Origin: Sporosarcina psychrophila | GTDB taxonomy: Bacteria; Bacillota; Bacilli; Bacillales_A; Planococcaceae | Length of the DNA stretch: 64,000 nt | Reading direction: 5' to 3' | NCBI RefSeq assembly: GCF_001590685.1 | Contig: NZ_CP014616.1 | Location: 667,501-731,500, forward strand | Shown here: positions 54,855 to 63,562 of the stretch, in pieces | Layout of the letters: every line of letters begins with the position of its first letter | Numbering within the stretch: position 1 is the first letter of the stretch | The notes under the pieces: generated by a model | Told to the model about the DNA's origin: nothing | Seen by the model: the letters and a program-made list of their open reading frames with translations, nothing else | Databases searched by the model: none | Position numbers and translations under genes: made by a program

Positions 54855-54887
54855 CACGTTGAATGCGTTACATGGTTGGAGATTTAA
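54855..54887 (+). repeat. rlmCD 3'-end repeat, copy 4
   Basis: CAC GTT GAA TGC GTT ACA TGG TTG GAG ATT TAA encodes HVECVTWLEI and stop. Codons just upstream (CAC CCA GCG) give HPA, close to the PHTAH-type sequence expected before this motif in RlmCD proteins. Confidence 0.78.
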
Positions 54888-54973
54888 TTATAGATTAATA
54901 AGGAATCAAACCCATTAAAAATAAACTCTTTACTATAACTGGGGTAAAGGTTTATTGGGTATTCATGTATTGC

Positions 54974-55030
54974 AAAAGGTATTAGGTTAAAAACAATTCC
55001 CAATTGTTTTTACCTAGTACCTTTTTTGTG
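54974..55030 (+). terminator. Long hairpin terminator behind rlmCD tail 4
   Basis: AAAGGTATTAGGTTAAAAAC and AATT pair with AATTGTTTTTACCTAGTACC and TTTTTT around CCC, with one mismatch. Confidence 0.8.
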
Positions 55031-55545
55031 TCCAGTATTCGACTCAATAACAAATCATTTAATCCTCTCGGTACTCAAATTATTATTAATTGATTTGATG
55101 TTTGGCATGTTATTAATAATGTGAAACGAAAATGCATTCTAGAAAGAAGTGTTTTTTGTGTGGTAACGAGTAATTGAATACGAATGTAATTGATTCCAAT
55201 ACGGGTTTTAATTAAATTATTTCTTTCAGGATTTGTGAGGTGAGAAAAGCCTGAATTAATAAGGGGTGAATAACATATTTTTTCAGTAATCAGACTATAA
55301 AACATTTAATAATAATAAGGTATTCATTATTTTTATATAAACGAAAAGTGAACTTGTTGAACGTTTTGTGACGTAATTACTAGCCTTTCGGTGAAGAATT
55401 GATGAAGTTTTGATGAAGTTCACTTTAGGTAATTGTTTTTAGTATTTCATTATAATAAGATGAAAATATGTTGTGAGAGTAACCGACTAATATGTTTTTT
55501 TATTATGCTACTAAAGCTTATAGAGTAAAAGAAAGGGGTACCTTC

Positions 55546-56472
55546 ATGAGAATGAAATGGACTTTTTTAGGTTTGGTTATCAGTATTATCGCAGTGTTAG
55601 CTGGCTGTGAACCAGTAATGGTTATGGATCCAAAAGGGCCGCAAGCTGAAACGATTTCTAATGTTATTTGGATTTCGATTGCTACCATGGCGTTGGTTGT
55701 GGTCGTGGTTTTCGGTATGTTGGCATACATCGTAATAAAATATCGTGCGTCGAAACAGAGTGCAGATTATGAGCCCCCACATATCGAAGGTAATCCGGTG
55801 GTTGAAGCGATTATTGTTGGTATTCCGGTTCTGATTATCATTTTCCTTTCAATCATCACTGTCAAATCCACTTATGAAGTTGAGGCGACACCAAAGGGTT
55901 ATGAAGGTCAAAAGCCATTGGTTGTTTATGCATCTTCCTCTGACTGGAAATGGCATTTCAGTTATCCAGAAGAAAATATCGAAACTGTTAACTATTTGTA
56001 TATCCCAACAGATCGACCGTTGGAATTTAGACTTTACTCATACGGACCCATCACGAGTTTTTGGATTCCACAACTTGGCGGACAAAAATATGCAATGTCG
56101 GACATGGTGACCACGTTACATTTGGCAGCTAGCGTTCCGGGAGAATACATGGGGAGAAATGCAAACTTTAGCGGTAAAGGGTTCGCTGAGAATATATTCC
56201 ATGTGGAAGCGATGCCTGAATCGGAATTCGATAAATGGGTAGAAGAAGTGAAAGCGACTGCGGATACTCTTACTGAGGAGAGATTTGAAGAGTTATTAGA
56301 ACCGGGTCATCTTGGCCAATTAACGTTTAATAAAACTCACTTGGAATTCTCACCGGCTCCAGAAGGAGAGCATGGGGGACATCAACATGGATCAAGTAAT
56401 TCCGATGATAAAGCAAAAAAAGACGAATCTACCGATGTTGATGGTGGATCAGACATGGAACATCAACATTAA
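55546..56472 (+). CDS. qoxA: Cytochrome aa3 quinol oxidase subunit II
   Basis: 308 aa. Lipoprotein signal with lipobox VLAGCEP, two transmembrane helices, then the periplasmic-facing cupredoxin domain lacking the CuA ligands, as expected for a quinol oxidase. A His-rich, acidic C-terminal tail (residues ~280-308) is notable. ATG 55546 follows GAAAGGGG; the longer frame adds 18 unlikely residues. Confidence 0.93.
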   Translation: MRMKWTFLGLVISIIAVLAGCEPVMVMDPKGPQAETISNVIWISIATMALVVVVVFGMLAYIVIKYRASKQSADYEPPHIEGNPVVEAIIVGIPVLIIIFLSIITVKSTYEVEATPKGYEGQKPLVVYASSSDWKWHFSYPEENIETVNYLYIPTDRPLEFRLYSYGPITSFWIPQLGGQKYAMSDMVTTLHLAASVPGEYMGRNANFSGKGFAENIFHVEAMPESEFDKWVEEVKATADTLTEERFEELLEPGHLGQLTFNKTHLEFSPAPEGEHGGHQHGSSNSDDKAKKDESTDVDGGSDMEHQH

Positions 56473-56531
56473 AATTTCCAAACAAATCACTTTGCATATA
56501 GAGTCTAATTTTCGAAAGGAGTCATAAAAGT

Positions 56532-58490
56532 ATGGAGTACTTTGATCGTTTTGCGATTCCACATCCAAGTCCTGCGATTTACGCATCAATGGTTGCCATT
56601 GGCCTAACCATGATTGCGATTCTCTTCGGATTAACATATTTTAAAAAATGGGGTTATTTATGGCGTGAATGGCTGACAACCGTAGACCATAAGAAAATCG
56701 GTATTATGTACCTGATTGCTGCTTTGATAATGCTATTCCGTGGTGGAGTAGACGCAATTATGATGCGGGCACAAACTGCTGTACCTGACAACAAGCTGTT
56801 AGATGCTCAGCATTACAATGAGGTTTTCACCACACATGGGGTTGTTATGATCATTTTCATGGCTATGCCATTTATCTATGCATTAATGAACTTCGTTGTT
56901 CCATTGCAAATTGGAGCGCGCGATGTAGCATTCCCTCGTTTGAATGCACTTAGTTTCTGGTTGTTCTTTATGGGGGCGATGTTATTCAATATTTCATTCG
57001 TAGTTGGTGGCTCTCCTGATGCCGGCTGGACTTCGTATTTCCCACTTGCAGGGAATGACTTCAGTCAATCTGTAGGAACCAATTATTACATGCTGGCGAT
57101 TCAGATTGCCGGTATTGGTACATTAATATCAGGCATTAACTTCACGACTACGATACTCAAAATGAGAGTACCTGGAATGAAATTGATGAAAATGCCAATG
57201 TTCACATGGACTGCTTTAATCACGAATGCAATTGTCGTTTTCGCATTTCCTGTACTGACAATTGCGCTTCTATTGGGAACGATGGATCGGCTATTCGGTA
57301 CAAATATCTTTACGATGACAAATGGCGGGATGGATATGCTCTGGGCGAACCTGTTCTGGATTTGGGGACATCCGGAAGTTTACATTCTGATTTTGCCGGC
57401 ATTCGGTATTTATAGTGAGATCATTTCTACTTTTTCCCGTCGTAACCTTTATGGGTATAAATCAATGGTTGCATCAATCGTAATCATTTCGTTTTTCTCA
57501 TTCTTGGTTTGGACTCATCATTTCTTTACAATGGGACAAGGTCCACTGACAAACAGTATTTTCTCAATCACGACAATGGCGATTGCCGTTCCGACTGGGA
57601 TTAAGATATTTAACTGGCTGCTTACGATGCGTAAAGGGAAAATTGAATTTACTGTTCCGATGCTTTATACAATAGGATTCATTCCGATTTTTACAATCGG
57701 TGGAGTGACCGGGGTAATGCTTGGTATGGCCAGTGCCGACTATCAATACCATAATACGATGTTCTTGGTTGCGCATTTCCACTACACAATTATTCCTGGT
57801 GTTGTCTTCGCGATGATAGCTGGTCTCACGTATTGGTGGCCGAAAATGTTTGGCTTCATGTTAAGTGAAAGAATTGGGAAATGGGCATTTTGGTTTATCG
57901 CGATTGGCTTTAACGTAACATTCTTCCCAATGTTCTTCACTGGATTGGATGGACAAGCACGTCGGATGTACACGTACTCTGAAGCATCGGGGTATGGAGC
58001 GCTTAATTTACTGTCCTTTGCTGGAGCAATTGTACTGGCGATAGGCTTTGCTTTAATTGTCTATAACATCTATCACAGCATTCGCTATGCATCAAGAAAT
58101 ATCAGTTCAGATCCGTGGGATGCACGTACGTTGGAATGGGCCACTCACAGTCCGGTGCCATCGTATAACTTTGCGAAGACACCTCAAGTTAATTCAATTG
58201 AAGCGTTCTGGGATCATAAGAAAAAAGGACAACCATTATTCAAAGATGAAATTGAAAAGATTCATATGCCGAATAACAGCGGTATGCCGTTCATCATGAG
58301 TTGTATTTTCTTCGTATGGGGCTTCTCGCTCATATTCAACATGTGGCTTCCTGCAATTCTTGCGACAATTGGAATCTTTGCGTGTTTGGCTTACCGTTCA
58401 TTCGAGAAAGACCACGGGCATTACATTTCCGTTCAAGAAGTAGAAGACACTGAAAAAGATTGCGAGGTGCGGGCTGATGAAAACAGATAA
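56532..58490 (+). CDS. qoxB: Cytochrome aa3 quinol oxidase subunit I
   Basis: 652 aa, haem-copper oxidase with ~14 helices. Low-spin haem His in FTTHGVVMI, WGHPEVYI (CuB His and crosslinked Tyr), the CuB His pair in VWTHHFFTMG, and AHFHYTI with the haem a3 and a His ligands are intact. Pumps protons while reducing oxygen with menaquinol. Confidence 0.96.
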   Translation: MEYFDRFAIPHPSPAIYASMVAIGLTMIAILFGLTYFKKWGYLWREWLTTVDHKKIGIMYLIAALIMLFRGGVDAIMMRAQTAVPDNKLLDAQHYNEVFTTHGVVMIIFMAMPFIYALMNFVVPLQIGARDVAFPRLNALSFWLFFMGAMLFNISFVVGGSPDAGWTSYFPLAGNDFSQSVGTNYYMLAIQIAGIGTLISGINFTTTILKMRVPGMKLMKMPMFTWTALITNAIVVFAFPVLTIALLLGTMDRLFGTNIFTMTNGGMDMLWANLFWIWGHPEVYILILPAFGIYSEIISTFSRRNLYGYKSMVASIVIISFFSFLVWTHHFFTMGQGPLTNSIFSITTMAIAVPTGIKIFNWLLTMRKGKIEFTVPMLYTIGFIPIFTIGGVTGVMLGMASADYQYHNTMFLVAHFHYTIIPGVVFAMIAGLTYWWPKMFGFMLSERIGKWAFWFIAIGFNVTFFPMFFTGLDGQARRMYTYSEASGYGALNLLSFAGAIVLAIGFALIVYNIYHSIRYASRNISSDPWDARTLEWATHSPVPSYNFAKTPQVNSIEAFWDHKKKGQPLFKDEIEKIHMPNNSGMPFIMSCIFFVWGFSLIFNMWLPAILATIGIFACLAYRSFEKDHGHYISVQEVEDTEKDCEVRADENR

Positions 58491-59073
58491 CTCGCTTCCA
58501 CTTGAATATGGTACAGAACAAAATAAATTGAATATTTTAGGTTTCTGGATTTTCCTTGGAGCCGAAGTAATGCTGTTTGCAACACTTTTCGCAACCTACT
58601 TCATTTTAGAGCATCGTACGGGCAACGGACCGTCCGGAGCTGAGATTTTTGAACTCACTCCAGTGCTCTTTGAAACGATTTTACTGTTAACAAGTAGTTT
58701 TATGATTGGTCTTGGTGTTCATGCAATGCGTCTAGGTAAAAAAAATGCAATGATGACATTCTTTGCGATTACCTTGCTACTTGGTCTTGCATTCATAGGC
58801 GTAGAAATTTATGAGTTTACGCATTATGTCCATGTTGGAGCTGGCCTTCAAACGAGTGCATTCACAGCTATCCTATTAACTACATTAGGGACACATGGAG
58901 CTCACGTTACACTTGGTTTCTTTTGGGGATTATTCATCATCCTTCAAGTGAAAAAGCGCGGTTTGACGCCTGAGACAGCCAATAAATCATTTATCTTTTC
59001 ACTTTACTGGCATTTCTTAGATGTTGTCTGGATCTTTATTTTCAGCTTCATCTACTTGAAAGGAATGATGTAA
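58477..59073 (+). CDS. qoxC: Cytochrome aa3 quinol oxidase subunit III
   Basis: 198 aa, five transmembrane helices (LNILGFWIFLGAEVMLFATL at the start). Overlaps qoxB by 14 bp, with GCGAGG upstream of ATG 58477. Confidence 0.94.
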   Translation: MKTDNSLPLEYGTEQNKLNILGFWIFLGAEVMLFATLFATYFILEHRTGNGPSGAEIFELTPVLFETILLLTSSFMIGLGVHAMRLGKKNAMMTFFAITLLLGLAFIGVEIYEFTHYVHVGAGLQTSAFTAILLTTLGTHGAHVTLGFFWGLFIILQVKKRGLTPETANKSFIFSLYWHFLDVVWIFIFSFIYLKGMM

Positions 59074-59074
59074 C

Positions 59075-59356
59075 ATGAGCGAATTATTCCCGCGCAAACA
59101 AGTAATGGGCTTTATCTTTTCGTTAGTTCTTACTGCAGCTGCACTGACTGTCTATTTCTTAGATTTTTCATTTGCAGTGGGGATGACAATTCTTTTAGTC
59201 ACAGCATTCGTACAAGCAGCAGTCCAACTCGTTGTCTTTATGCATGCTGGTGAAACTGAAGATAAAAAGGCGATTTATATGAATATCTATTATGCAGTTG
59301 CCATAGCGCTTGTTACCATCTTGGGTTCATTACTAATTTTGGCTTGGGATATGTAA
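59075..59356 (+). CDS. qoxD: Cytochrome aa3 quinol oxidase subunit IV
   Basis: 93 aa, three transmembrane helices, prokaryotic COX4-type (FPRKQVMGFIFSLVLTAAAL, QLVVFMHAGE). One base after the qoxC stop. Last gene of the operon. Confidence 0.93.
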   Translation: MSELFPRKQVMGFIFSLVLTAAALTVYFLDFSFAVGMTILLVTAFVQAAVQLVVFMHAGETEDKKAIYMNIYYAVAIALVTILGSLLILAWDM

Positions 59357-59368
59357 CAGAATATATCA

Positions 59369-59399
59369 AAAAGGAGCGCCTAAAATGGCGCTCCTTTAT
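59369..59399 (+). terminator. qox terminator overlapping the next gene's RBS and start codon
   Basis: AAAGGAGCGCC pairs with GGCGCTCCTTT across TAAAAT. The stem holds GGAG and the ATG at 59385, so the hairpin would hide that start when formed. Confidence 0.75.
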
Positions 59400-59792
59400 A
59401 AAAACACAGAATATGGGTTTGATTTTACATTACCCGCAACTTGGAAGGATTATTCGATTGTAACGGACGAGTGGGAGGGCTTGGCGGTTTCACAGGCTCA
59501 AACGGAAGAGGTAATTGAAAATGGTCCAATGAATTCTATTCGACATCCTCAGTGGACTTCGGAAAATCCGCGTCAAGATATACCGATTATGATTTTCACA
59601 ATAGAGCAATGGGATTTATTACAGCAGGAGAAGTTCCATATAGGGGCAGCACCTATCGGACCAAAAGAATTAAATCGTAGTGAAAAATAAGTTTTTGCAA
59701 TACCCGCACGTTACAACTTCGCATTTTTAACTGGTGACGAAGAAGTCGAGCAGATTTTAGAAGGTAAACCGTTAGAGATTAGTGAAGAGTGA
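59385..59792 (+). pseudogene. Uncharacterised protein gene broken by an in-frame TAA
   Basis: The frame MALLYKNTEYGFDFTLP... ends at TAA 59688-59690 after 101 codons. The same frame then continues VFAIPARYNFAFLTGDEEVEQILEG... to TGA 59790-59792. The downstream part reads as a natural ending of the same protein (about 135 aa in all), and from memory relatives have an aromatic residue at the stop. I do not recognise a named family. Its RBS lies inside the qox terminator, so expression may be low anyway. Confidence 0.75.
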
Positions 59793-59875
59793 AGGGTTGA
59801 TAATATAATGAAAGAATAAAAGGTACCCACCAGCTTTGTGTAGTAGTAAAGAATTATGAAATAATCGATAGTGTA

Positions 59876-59932
59876 AGATACCTGGTTCTGATACAATTGC
59901 GACTTGTGTTAGGACCGGGTATCTTTTTTATT
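59876..59932 (+). terminator. Hairpin terminator before the acetyltransferase
   Basis: AAGATACCTGGTTCTGATAC pairs imperfectly with GTGTTAGGACCGGGTATCTT, followed by five T. Confidence 0.75.
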
Positions 59933-60102
59933 TCATCATATATAGGTGAATTAGCTTTAATAGGTAAAATACTAAATATTGCATCTTTTAATAATTGCTG
60001 TATAGTATTCTTTAGAATGCTTGGAGGTCATATTTTTGGTACTTTACTTTTGAGATATATCATCTATCTAATAAATAACTATAAATTAGGAGCTGATATA
60101 TT

Positions 60103-60516
60103 ATGATATACAAGAACACACTCGATGGTATTTCTTCTGATATGTTAAAGGGCTTTTTTGTAGATTGGCCAAAGCCACCAAATCCGCAAACTCACTTACT
60201 ACTATTAAAGAAAAGCAGTAAAGTGATTATTGCTATTGATGATCAAACTAATCAAGTAGTTGGATTTATTACAGCGATAAGTGATGGAGTTCTATCTGCC
60301 TACATTCCATTTCTTGAGGTTTTACCGGAATACAAAAATAAAGGTATAGGTAAGGAATTAGTAGATCGGATGCTAAAAGAACTCGATGGCATCTATATGA
60401 TTGACCTATGCTGTGATGACGATTTAATTCCTTATTATGATAAGTTCGGTATGACGCAGACAAATGGTATGGTTTTTAGGAATTATAAAATGCAATCTGG
60501 GAGTTTGAAAATATAA
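60103..60516 (+). CDS. GNAT family N-acetyltransferase
   Basis: 137 aa. The acetyl-CoA loop is EYKNKGIGKELVDRML (R/Q-x-x-G-x-G/A type, residues ~79-94), preceded by the beta strand AYIPFLEVLPEY. The C-terminal PYYDKFGMTQTNGM matches the GNAT beta-6/7 region. Ribosome binding site TTAGGAG before ATG 60103. The substrate is unknown. Confidence 0.87.
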   Translation: MIYKNTLDGISSDMLKGFFVDWPKPPNPQTHLLLLKKSSKVIIAIDDQTNQVVGFITAISDGVLSAYIPFLEVLPEYKNKGIGKELVDRMLKELDGIYMIDLCCDDDLIPYYDKFGMTQTNGMVFRNYKMQSGSLKI

Positions 60517-60604
60517 GCCAATAACGCTTGGGAATTTGTCCAATCTCAACGGAATTGTTAAAAGATGCACCACTACACCTTATTTTCATTGTTCACTACT
60601 GCGA

Positions 60605-60697
60605 GCATGTTGCCTGGTTGGAGTTACCCCAAAGTAAATTTGAACAGCCCAGATACCTGGTAATAATCCCATTTGGGTTTATTACCAGGTATTTTTC
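60605..60697 (+). repeat. Weak rlmCD tail-like copy 5 with terminator
   Basis: CATGTTGCCTGGTTGGAG (60606-60623) encodes HVAWLE, close to the rlmCD C-terminus, though the bases before it do not fit well. As with the other tails a terminator follows: GATACCTGGTAATAA pairs with TTATTACCAGGTATTTTT (60652-60697). Confidence 0.45.
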
Positions 60698-60808
60698 ATT
60701 ATCTCAAAGAAGAGCGCTATAATTGCATCTAATGAGGATTTAAAATACATGCATAGTAAATAAAGTTAGTAAAAGTGAATCGGAAAAGGCTTGGGGTGCG
60801 TCAGTAGG

Positions 60809-61345
60809 ATGAAGGTAGGTGAGGTTGTGACGGAAATTGAAGAAATTATTGCCGAACATGGTGATTATTTATTGCGTGTCGCCTATTTGTACGTGAAAAA
60901 TAATGCAACCGCTGAGGATATTGTACAAGACGTGTTCATTGCCTTCTATGAGAAACAGGATCAGTACAGGGGGGAGGCATCGCTGAGGACCTACTTGGTG
61001 AAAATGACGGTTAATCGCAGCCATGATTATTTACGAAGTTGGAAGAACAAGCGAACCATGCTGTTTGAAAAAATTAAAGGGAGAGGCACTACTCATACGC
61101 CTGAACGTGCAATGATTGAGAAAGTGGAAAAGCAGGAATTAGTGGATGCCTTGTTTACATTATCAATCACCTATCGTGAAGTGCTCATTCTTTATTATTT
61201 TCAGGAGATGACGACGGTAGAAATCGCGGAATTATTGGAGCGTCCGGAAGCTACGGTAAGAACTAGATTACAGCGTGCGCGAAAGCAACTGGGAAATCGG
61301 ATAATTGATTATGAATGGGAGGAACAAGGCCGTGAATCAATTTAA
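60809..61345 (+). CDS. ECF-type RNA polymerase sigma factor
   Basis: About 178 aa. Region 2 lies near residues 15-80 (HGDYLLRVAYLYVKN, AEDIVQDVFIAFYE) and region 4 near 110-165 (TYREVLILYYFQEMTTVEIAEL, ATVRTRLQRARKQL). ATG 60809 is given; GTG 60827 and TTG 60791 are alternatives with comparable sites. It overlaps the next gene by 14 bp, probably its anti-sigma partner. Confidence 0.88.
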   Translation: MKVGEVVTEIEEIIAEHGDYLLRVAYLYVKNNATAEDIVQDVFIAFYEKQDQYRGEASLRTYLVKMTVNRSHDYLRSWKNKRTMLFEKIKGRGTTHTPERAMIEKVEKQELVDALFTLSITYREVLILYYFQEMTTVEIAELLERPEATVRTRLQRARKQLGNRIIDYEWEEQGRESI

Positions 61346-61997
61346 GGAAGATTTAAATCGTGAGCTTCAGTCTGTGTCATTGTCCAAAGAGAAGAAGCAG
61401 CTAATTGCAACGAAGGCAAAAGCAAAATTACACAACCACAAGAGACGCATCAACTTACAATATCGATTTGTGCTCGCGATTTTCACGATATTCGCAATAG
61501 GCTTCAGTTATTTACTATGGCAACAGGAGGGACCTGCAAGTAAGGCGCAAGGTGCAGCACCGATTGAACCTATAACGACTACGACTTGGTCAATGCTTAC
61601 TAATGATTTTTCAAAAGCGGTACTCTACATAAGCTTCTTTATTATTCTGCGGGACTTGTTAAAGAGACGCTTGCAAAAAAGTGGAAAAGGCTTACCGATT
61701 TGTGTGGAATGTGGTGAAGAATGGTCCTATCGAGAGGCCTTGAAACAAAGCATGAAAAACACAAAAATGACATGTCCTTACTGTGGTCAAATACAGTACC
61801 GAACGAAAAAATCAAGATTAAAAGGTGGTATGTTAAATATATTTATACCTTTTATGATTATCGCCCCTCAGCTATTTGATAATATATTGCTAGGTATTGT
61901 TGTGCATGTCTCATGTGCTGCGTATATCATGTTTAGCCTAGGTCCATATTATTTGGAACTCCAGAAGAAAGATCCTATCAATGATCCTTTATGGTGA
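61332..61997 (+). CDS. Membrane protein with CxxC-x20-CxxC zinc-ribbon (probable anti-sigma partner)
   Basis: 221 aa from GTG 61332, 8 bp after GGGAGGA. A cytoplasmic N-terminal ~45 residues of anti-sigma style precede a helix (FVLAIFTIFAIGFSYLL). A second membrane segment is followed by a zinc ribbon CVECGEEWSYREAL...CPYCGQ, the CxxC-20-CxxC arrangement known as a small family in Bacilli. Two C-terminal helices finish the protein. Coupling to the sigma gene suggests it regulates it. Confidence 0.8.
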   Translation: MNQFKEDLNRELQSVSLSKEKKQLIATKAKAKLHNHKRRINLQYRFVLAIFTIFAIGFSYLLWQQEGPASKAQGAAPIEPITTTTWSMLTNDFSKAVLYISFFIILRDLLKRRLQKSGKGLPICVECGEEWSYREALKQSMKNTKMTCPYCGQIQYRTKKSRLKGGMLNIFIPFMIIAPQLFDNILLGIVVHVSCAAYIMFSLGPYYLELQKKDPINDPLW

Positions 61998-62201
61998 TAA
62001 ATTACTGTCACCAGGACAATTCAGCTGCAAATTCGGGTTTTGAAGTGTCAGCGTACCGGAACAATTGCAAACGCCCAATTTGACCAAGTCCATTGCAACG
62101 TCAAGATTGTCTTCAGCCAGGTTGGTGGTGCAAATGAAGTTTGCATAAGTGCTAGGAACATTTAGGGATGGAATTCCTTTCAGATATAGGATGTGTAAAT
62201 A
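61989..62201 (-). pseudogene. Coding-like minus-strand remnant
   Basis: A 71-codon frame without a credible start. It contains NFICTTNLAEDNLDVAMDL, a CNCSG motif and ends LQLNCPGDSNLSP. Composition is protein-like, with several Cys, but no family is recognised. It overlaps the last codons of the upstream gene. Probably a gene fragment. Confidence 0.35.
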
Positions 62202-62388
62202 TTAAGTTGAGTAATACTAGCAACCTGTAAAAGTTCTATCTGCTTCATCATTTTCACTTATTTTTCTAGTTTTTTTAATGCTAACTGTACCATATGAGTT
62301 TATTGGTAATTAAAAGATCGGAAAAAACATGATTTAAAGCACCTAGTTCTAACATACGCTGAATTACTTTAGTACCAAGCGCCTTTCA

Positions 62389-62676
62389 TTATCTATAAAA
62401 GTTGCAAGTGAAAATCTTTTGTAGTTTCATATAATTATAAAGCATACGGGCGTGTCTTCCTTTTTTAGTACATGGATCTATTTTAGATCGTAGCCGATTA
62501 AGAAATTCGCGGTCACATTCACATGGGTTTCTACCCCTGCGATAACAATCATCATGTGCTTTACAAGCTGCATCTAAATCATTAATAGGTGCGCCGGGCC
62601 CATTACAGCCAGGTCCACACCAATTATAGCCTGGTAGAATACAAAAACGAAATCTTCCATTTCTCCTCCGTGACAA
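62389..62676 (-). CDS. Small phospholipase A2-like protein
   Basis: 95 aa, basic. It contains a secreted-PLA2/parvovirus-VP1-like core: a glycine-rich calcium loop (YNWCGPGCNGPG), then LDAACKAHDDCYRRG with the catalytic His-Asp pair and disulphide cysteines, then CDREFLNRL. No signal peptide is evident. Start TTG 62676 behind GAGGAGG. Such proteins occur in Bacillales with unclear roles, possibly in spores. Confidence 0.8.
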   Translation of the reverse strand: MSRRRNGRFRFCILPGYNWCGPGCNGPGAPINDLDAACKAHDDCYRRGRNPCECDREFLNRLRSKIDPCTKKGRHARMLYNYMKLQKIFTCNFYR

Positions 62677-63084
62677 TATAAAAACCTCCTCTGATGGCTA
62701 AGTCACTACTTACTATAGATTATTCATTGGTACGAAATAATGTATAAGCTGTTACCTACGGACTTCGCAATAATTTTATCAAAAGAGGAAAGAGTGATTG
62801 AGGTATAATGAAGACATCCCTAAACTTTAATAATCAAACATTGACAACGGGTTTCAATTCAACCAGCATAATGTCGAAGTATATTGAACATATGAATACA
62901 TATAAAAAACTGAGCGAAGGCGCCTAAGAGGGTGGATCGAAGCGGTTTTGAAGGGAATCATTATGACCTTTATGACTTTGGAGATTGTTTGCTGCGTTTT
63001 TTCTCCATGTTGCTAGTGATTACTTCATCTATATAAAAAGGTTATAGAACCTCCATATTAAACTTTCGAAAGGATGTCTTTATT
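62677..63084. other. Gene-free divergent region with a dispersed-repeat fragment
   Basis: 408 bp between divergent genes. GAGCGAAGGCGCCTAAGAGGG at 62913-62933 is a fragment of the GCGCC repeat. The remainder shows no recognisable element; GAAAGGATG at about 63068 is the ynfA ribosome binding site. Confidence 0.55.
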
Positions 63085-63411
63085 TTGATTACAGTAATAC
63101 TGCTTTTTTTATTTGCGGGTCTAGCGGAAATCGGTGGAGGTTATCTTATTTGGCAGTGGTTAAGAGAGGGTAAACCGGCTTACTTGGGTCTTATAGGCGG
63201 GCTTGTTTTAGCGATGTACGGAGTGATTGCCACTTTCCAGCACTTCCCGACTTTTGGCAGGGTGTATGCTGCATATGGAGGGGTATTCATTGTGCTATCT
63301 GTACTGTGGGGATGGGGCGTCGATAAAAAGATGCCGGATACATACGATTGGATTGGTGCTGCAATTTGTATAGTTGGTGTATCCGTTATGTTATGGGCCC
63401 CTAGAAGTTAA
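63085..63411 (+). CDS. YnfA/UPF0060 family membrane protein
   Basis: 108 aa, four transmembrane helices, a small-multidrug-resistance-like fold. [18 protein letters not shown] and [12 protein letters not shown] are characteristic. Start TTG 63085 behind GAAAGGATG. Its transport role is not established. Confidence 0.9.
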   Translation: MITVILLFLFAGLAEIGGGYLIWQWLREGKPAYLGLIGGLVLAMYGVIATFQHFPTFGRVYAAYGGVFIVLSVLWGWGVDKKMPDTYDWIGAAICIVGVSVMLWAPRS

Positions 63412-63425
63412 TGTATAGCGAATAG

Positions 63426-63476
63426 CACCTGGTATCCAAATGGTTATGGAATGTTTGGATGCCAGGTGCTTTTTAT
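63426..63476 (+). terminator. Terminator after the YnfA-like gene
   Basis: AGCACCTGGTATCCAAA pairs with TTTGGATGCCAGGTGCT, followed by TTTT. Confidence 0.85.
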
Positions 63477-63533
63477 TGAGGACGAAGAAATAGCAATTTA
63501 TTTGTTGGTATTATTAATTTATGATTAAGCCCA

Positions 63534-63562
63534 AAACACCCGTGACTTCAGTCGCGGGAGAT
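63534..63562. mobile_element. IS200/IS605-like end hairpin remnant
   Basis: CCCGTGACTTCAGTCGCGGG forms the short CCC-x-GAC-loop-GTC-x-GGG hairpin seen at the right ends of many IS200/IS605 elements. No transposase is nearby. It abuts the stop of the next gene. Confidence 0.35.

Larger units (their letters stand above)
54769..55545. other. Non-coding region with rlmCD tail 4 and the qox leader
   Basis: Holds rlmCD tail 4 (54855-54887) and a long hairpin terminator (54974-55030). About 55030-55545 is AT-rich, with no gene seen; it holds the qox promoter region and two TTGATGAAGTT direct repeats near 55400-55420 of unknown role. Confidence 0.65.

Noticed and set aside
59897-60106. 69-codon hydrophobic frame before the acetyltransferase
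   Set aside because: It begins inside a terminator hairpin and lacks a start site; the hydrophobicity comes from AT-rich sequence.
63534-63562. A complete IS200/IS605 element
   Set aside because: Only a short hairpin is seen; no TnpA or TnpB frame and no second end.
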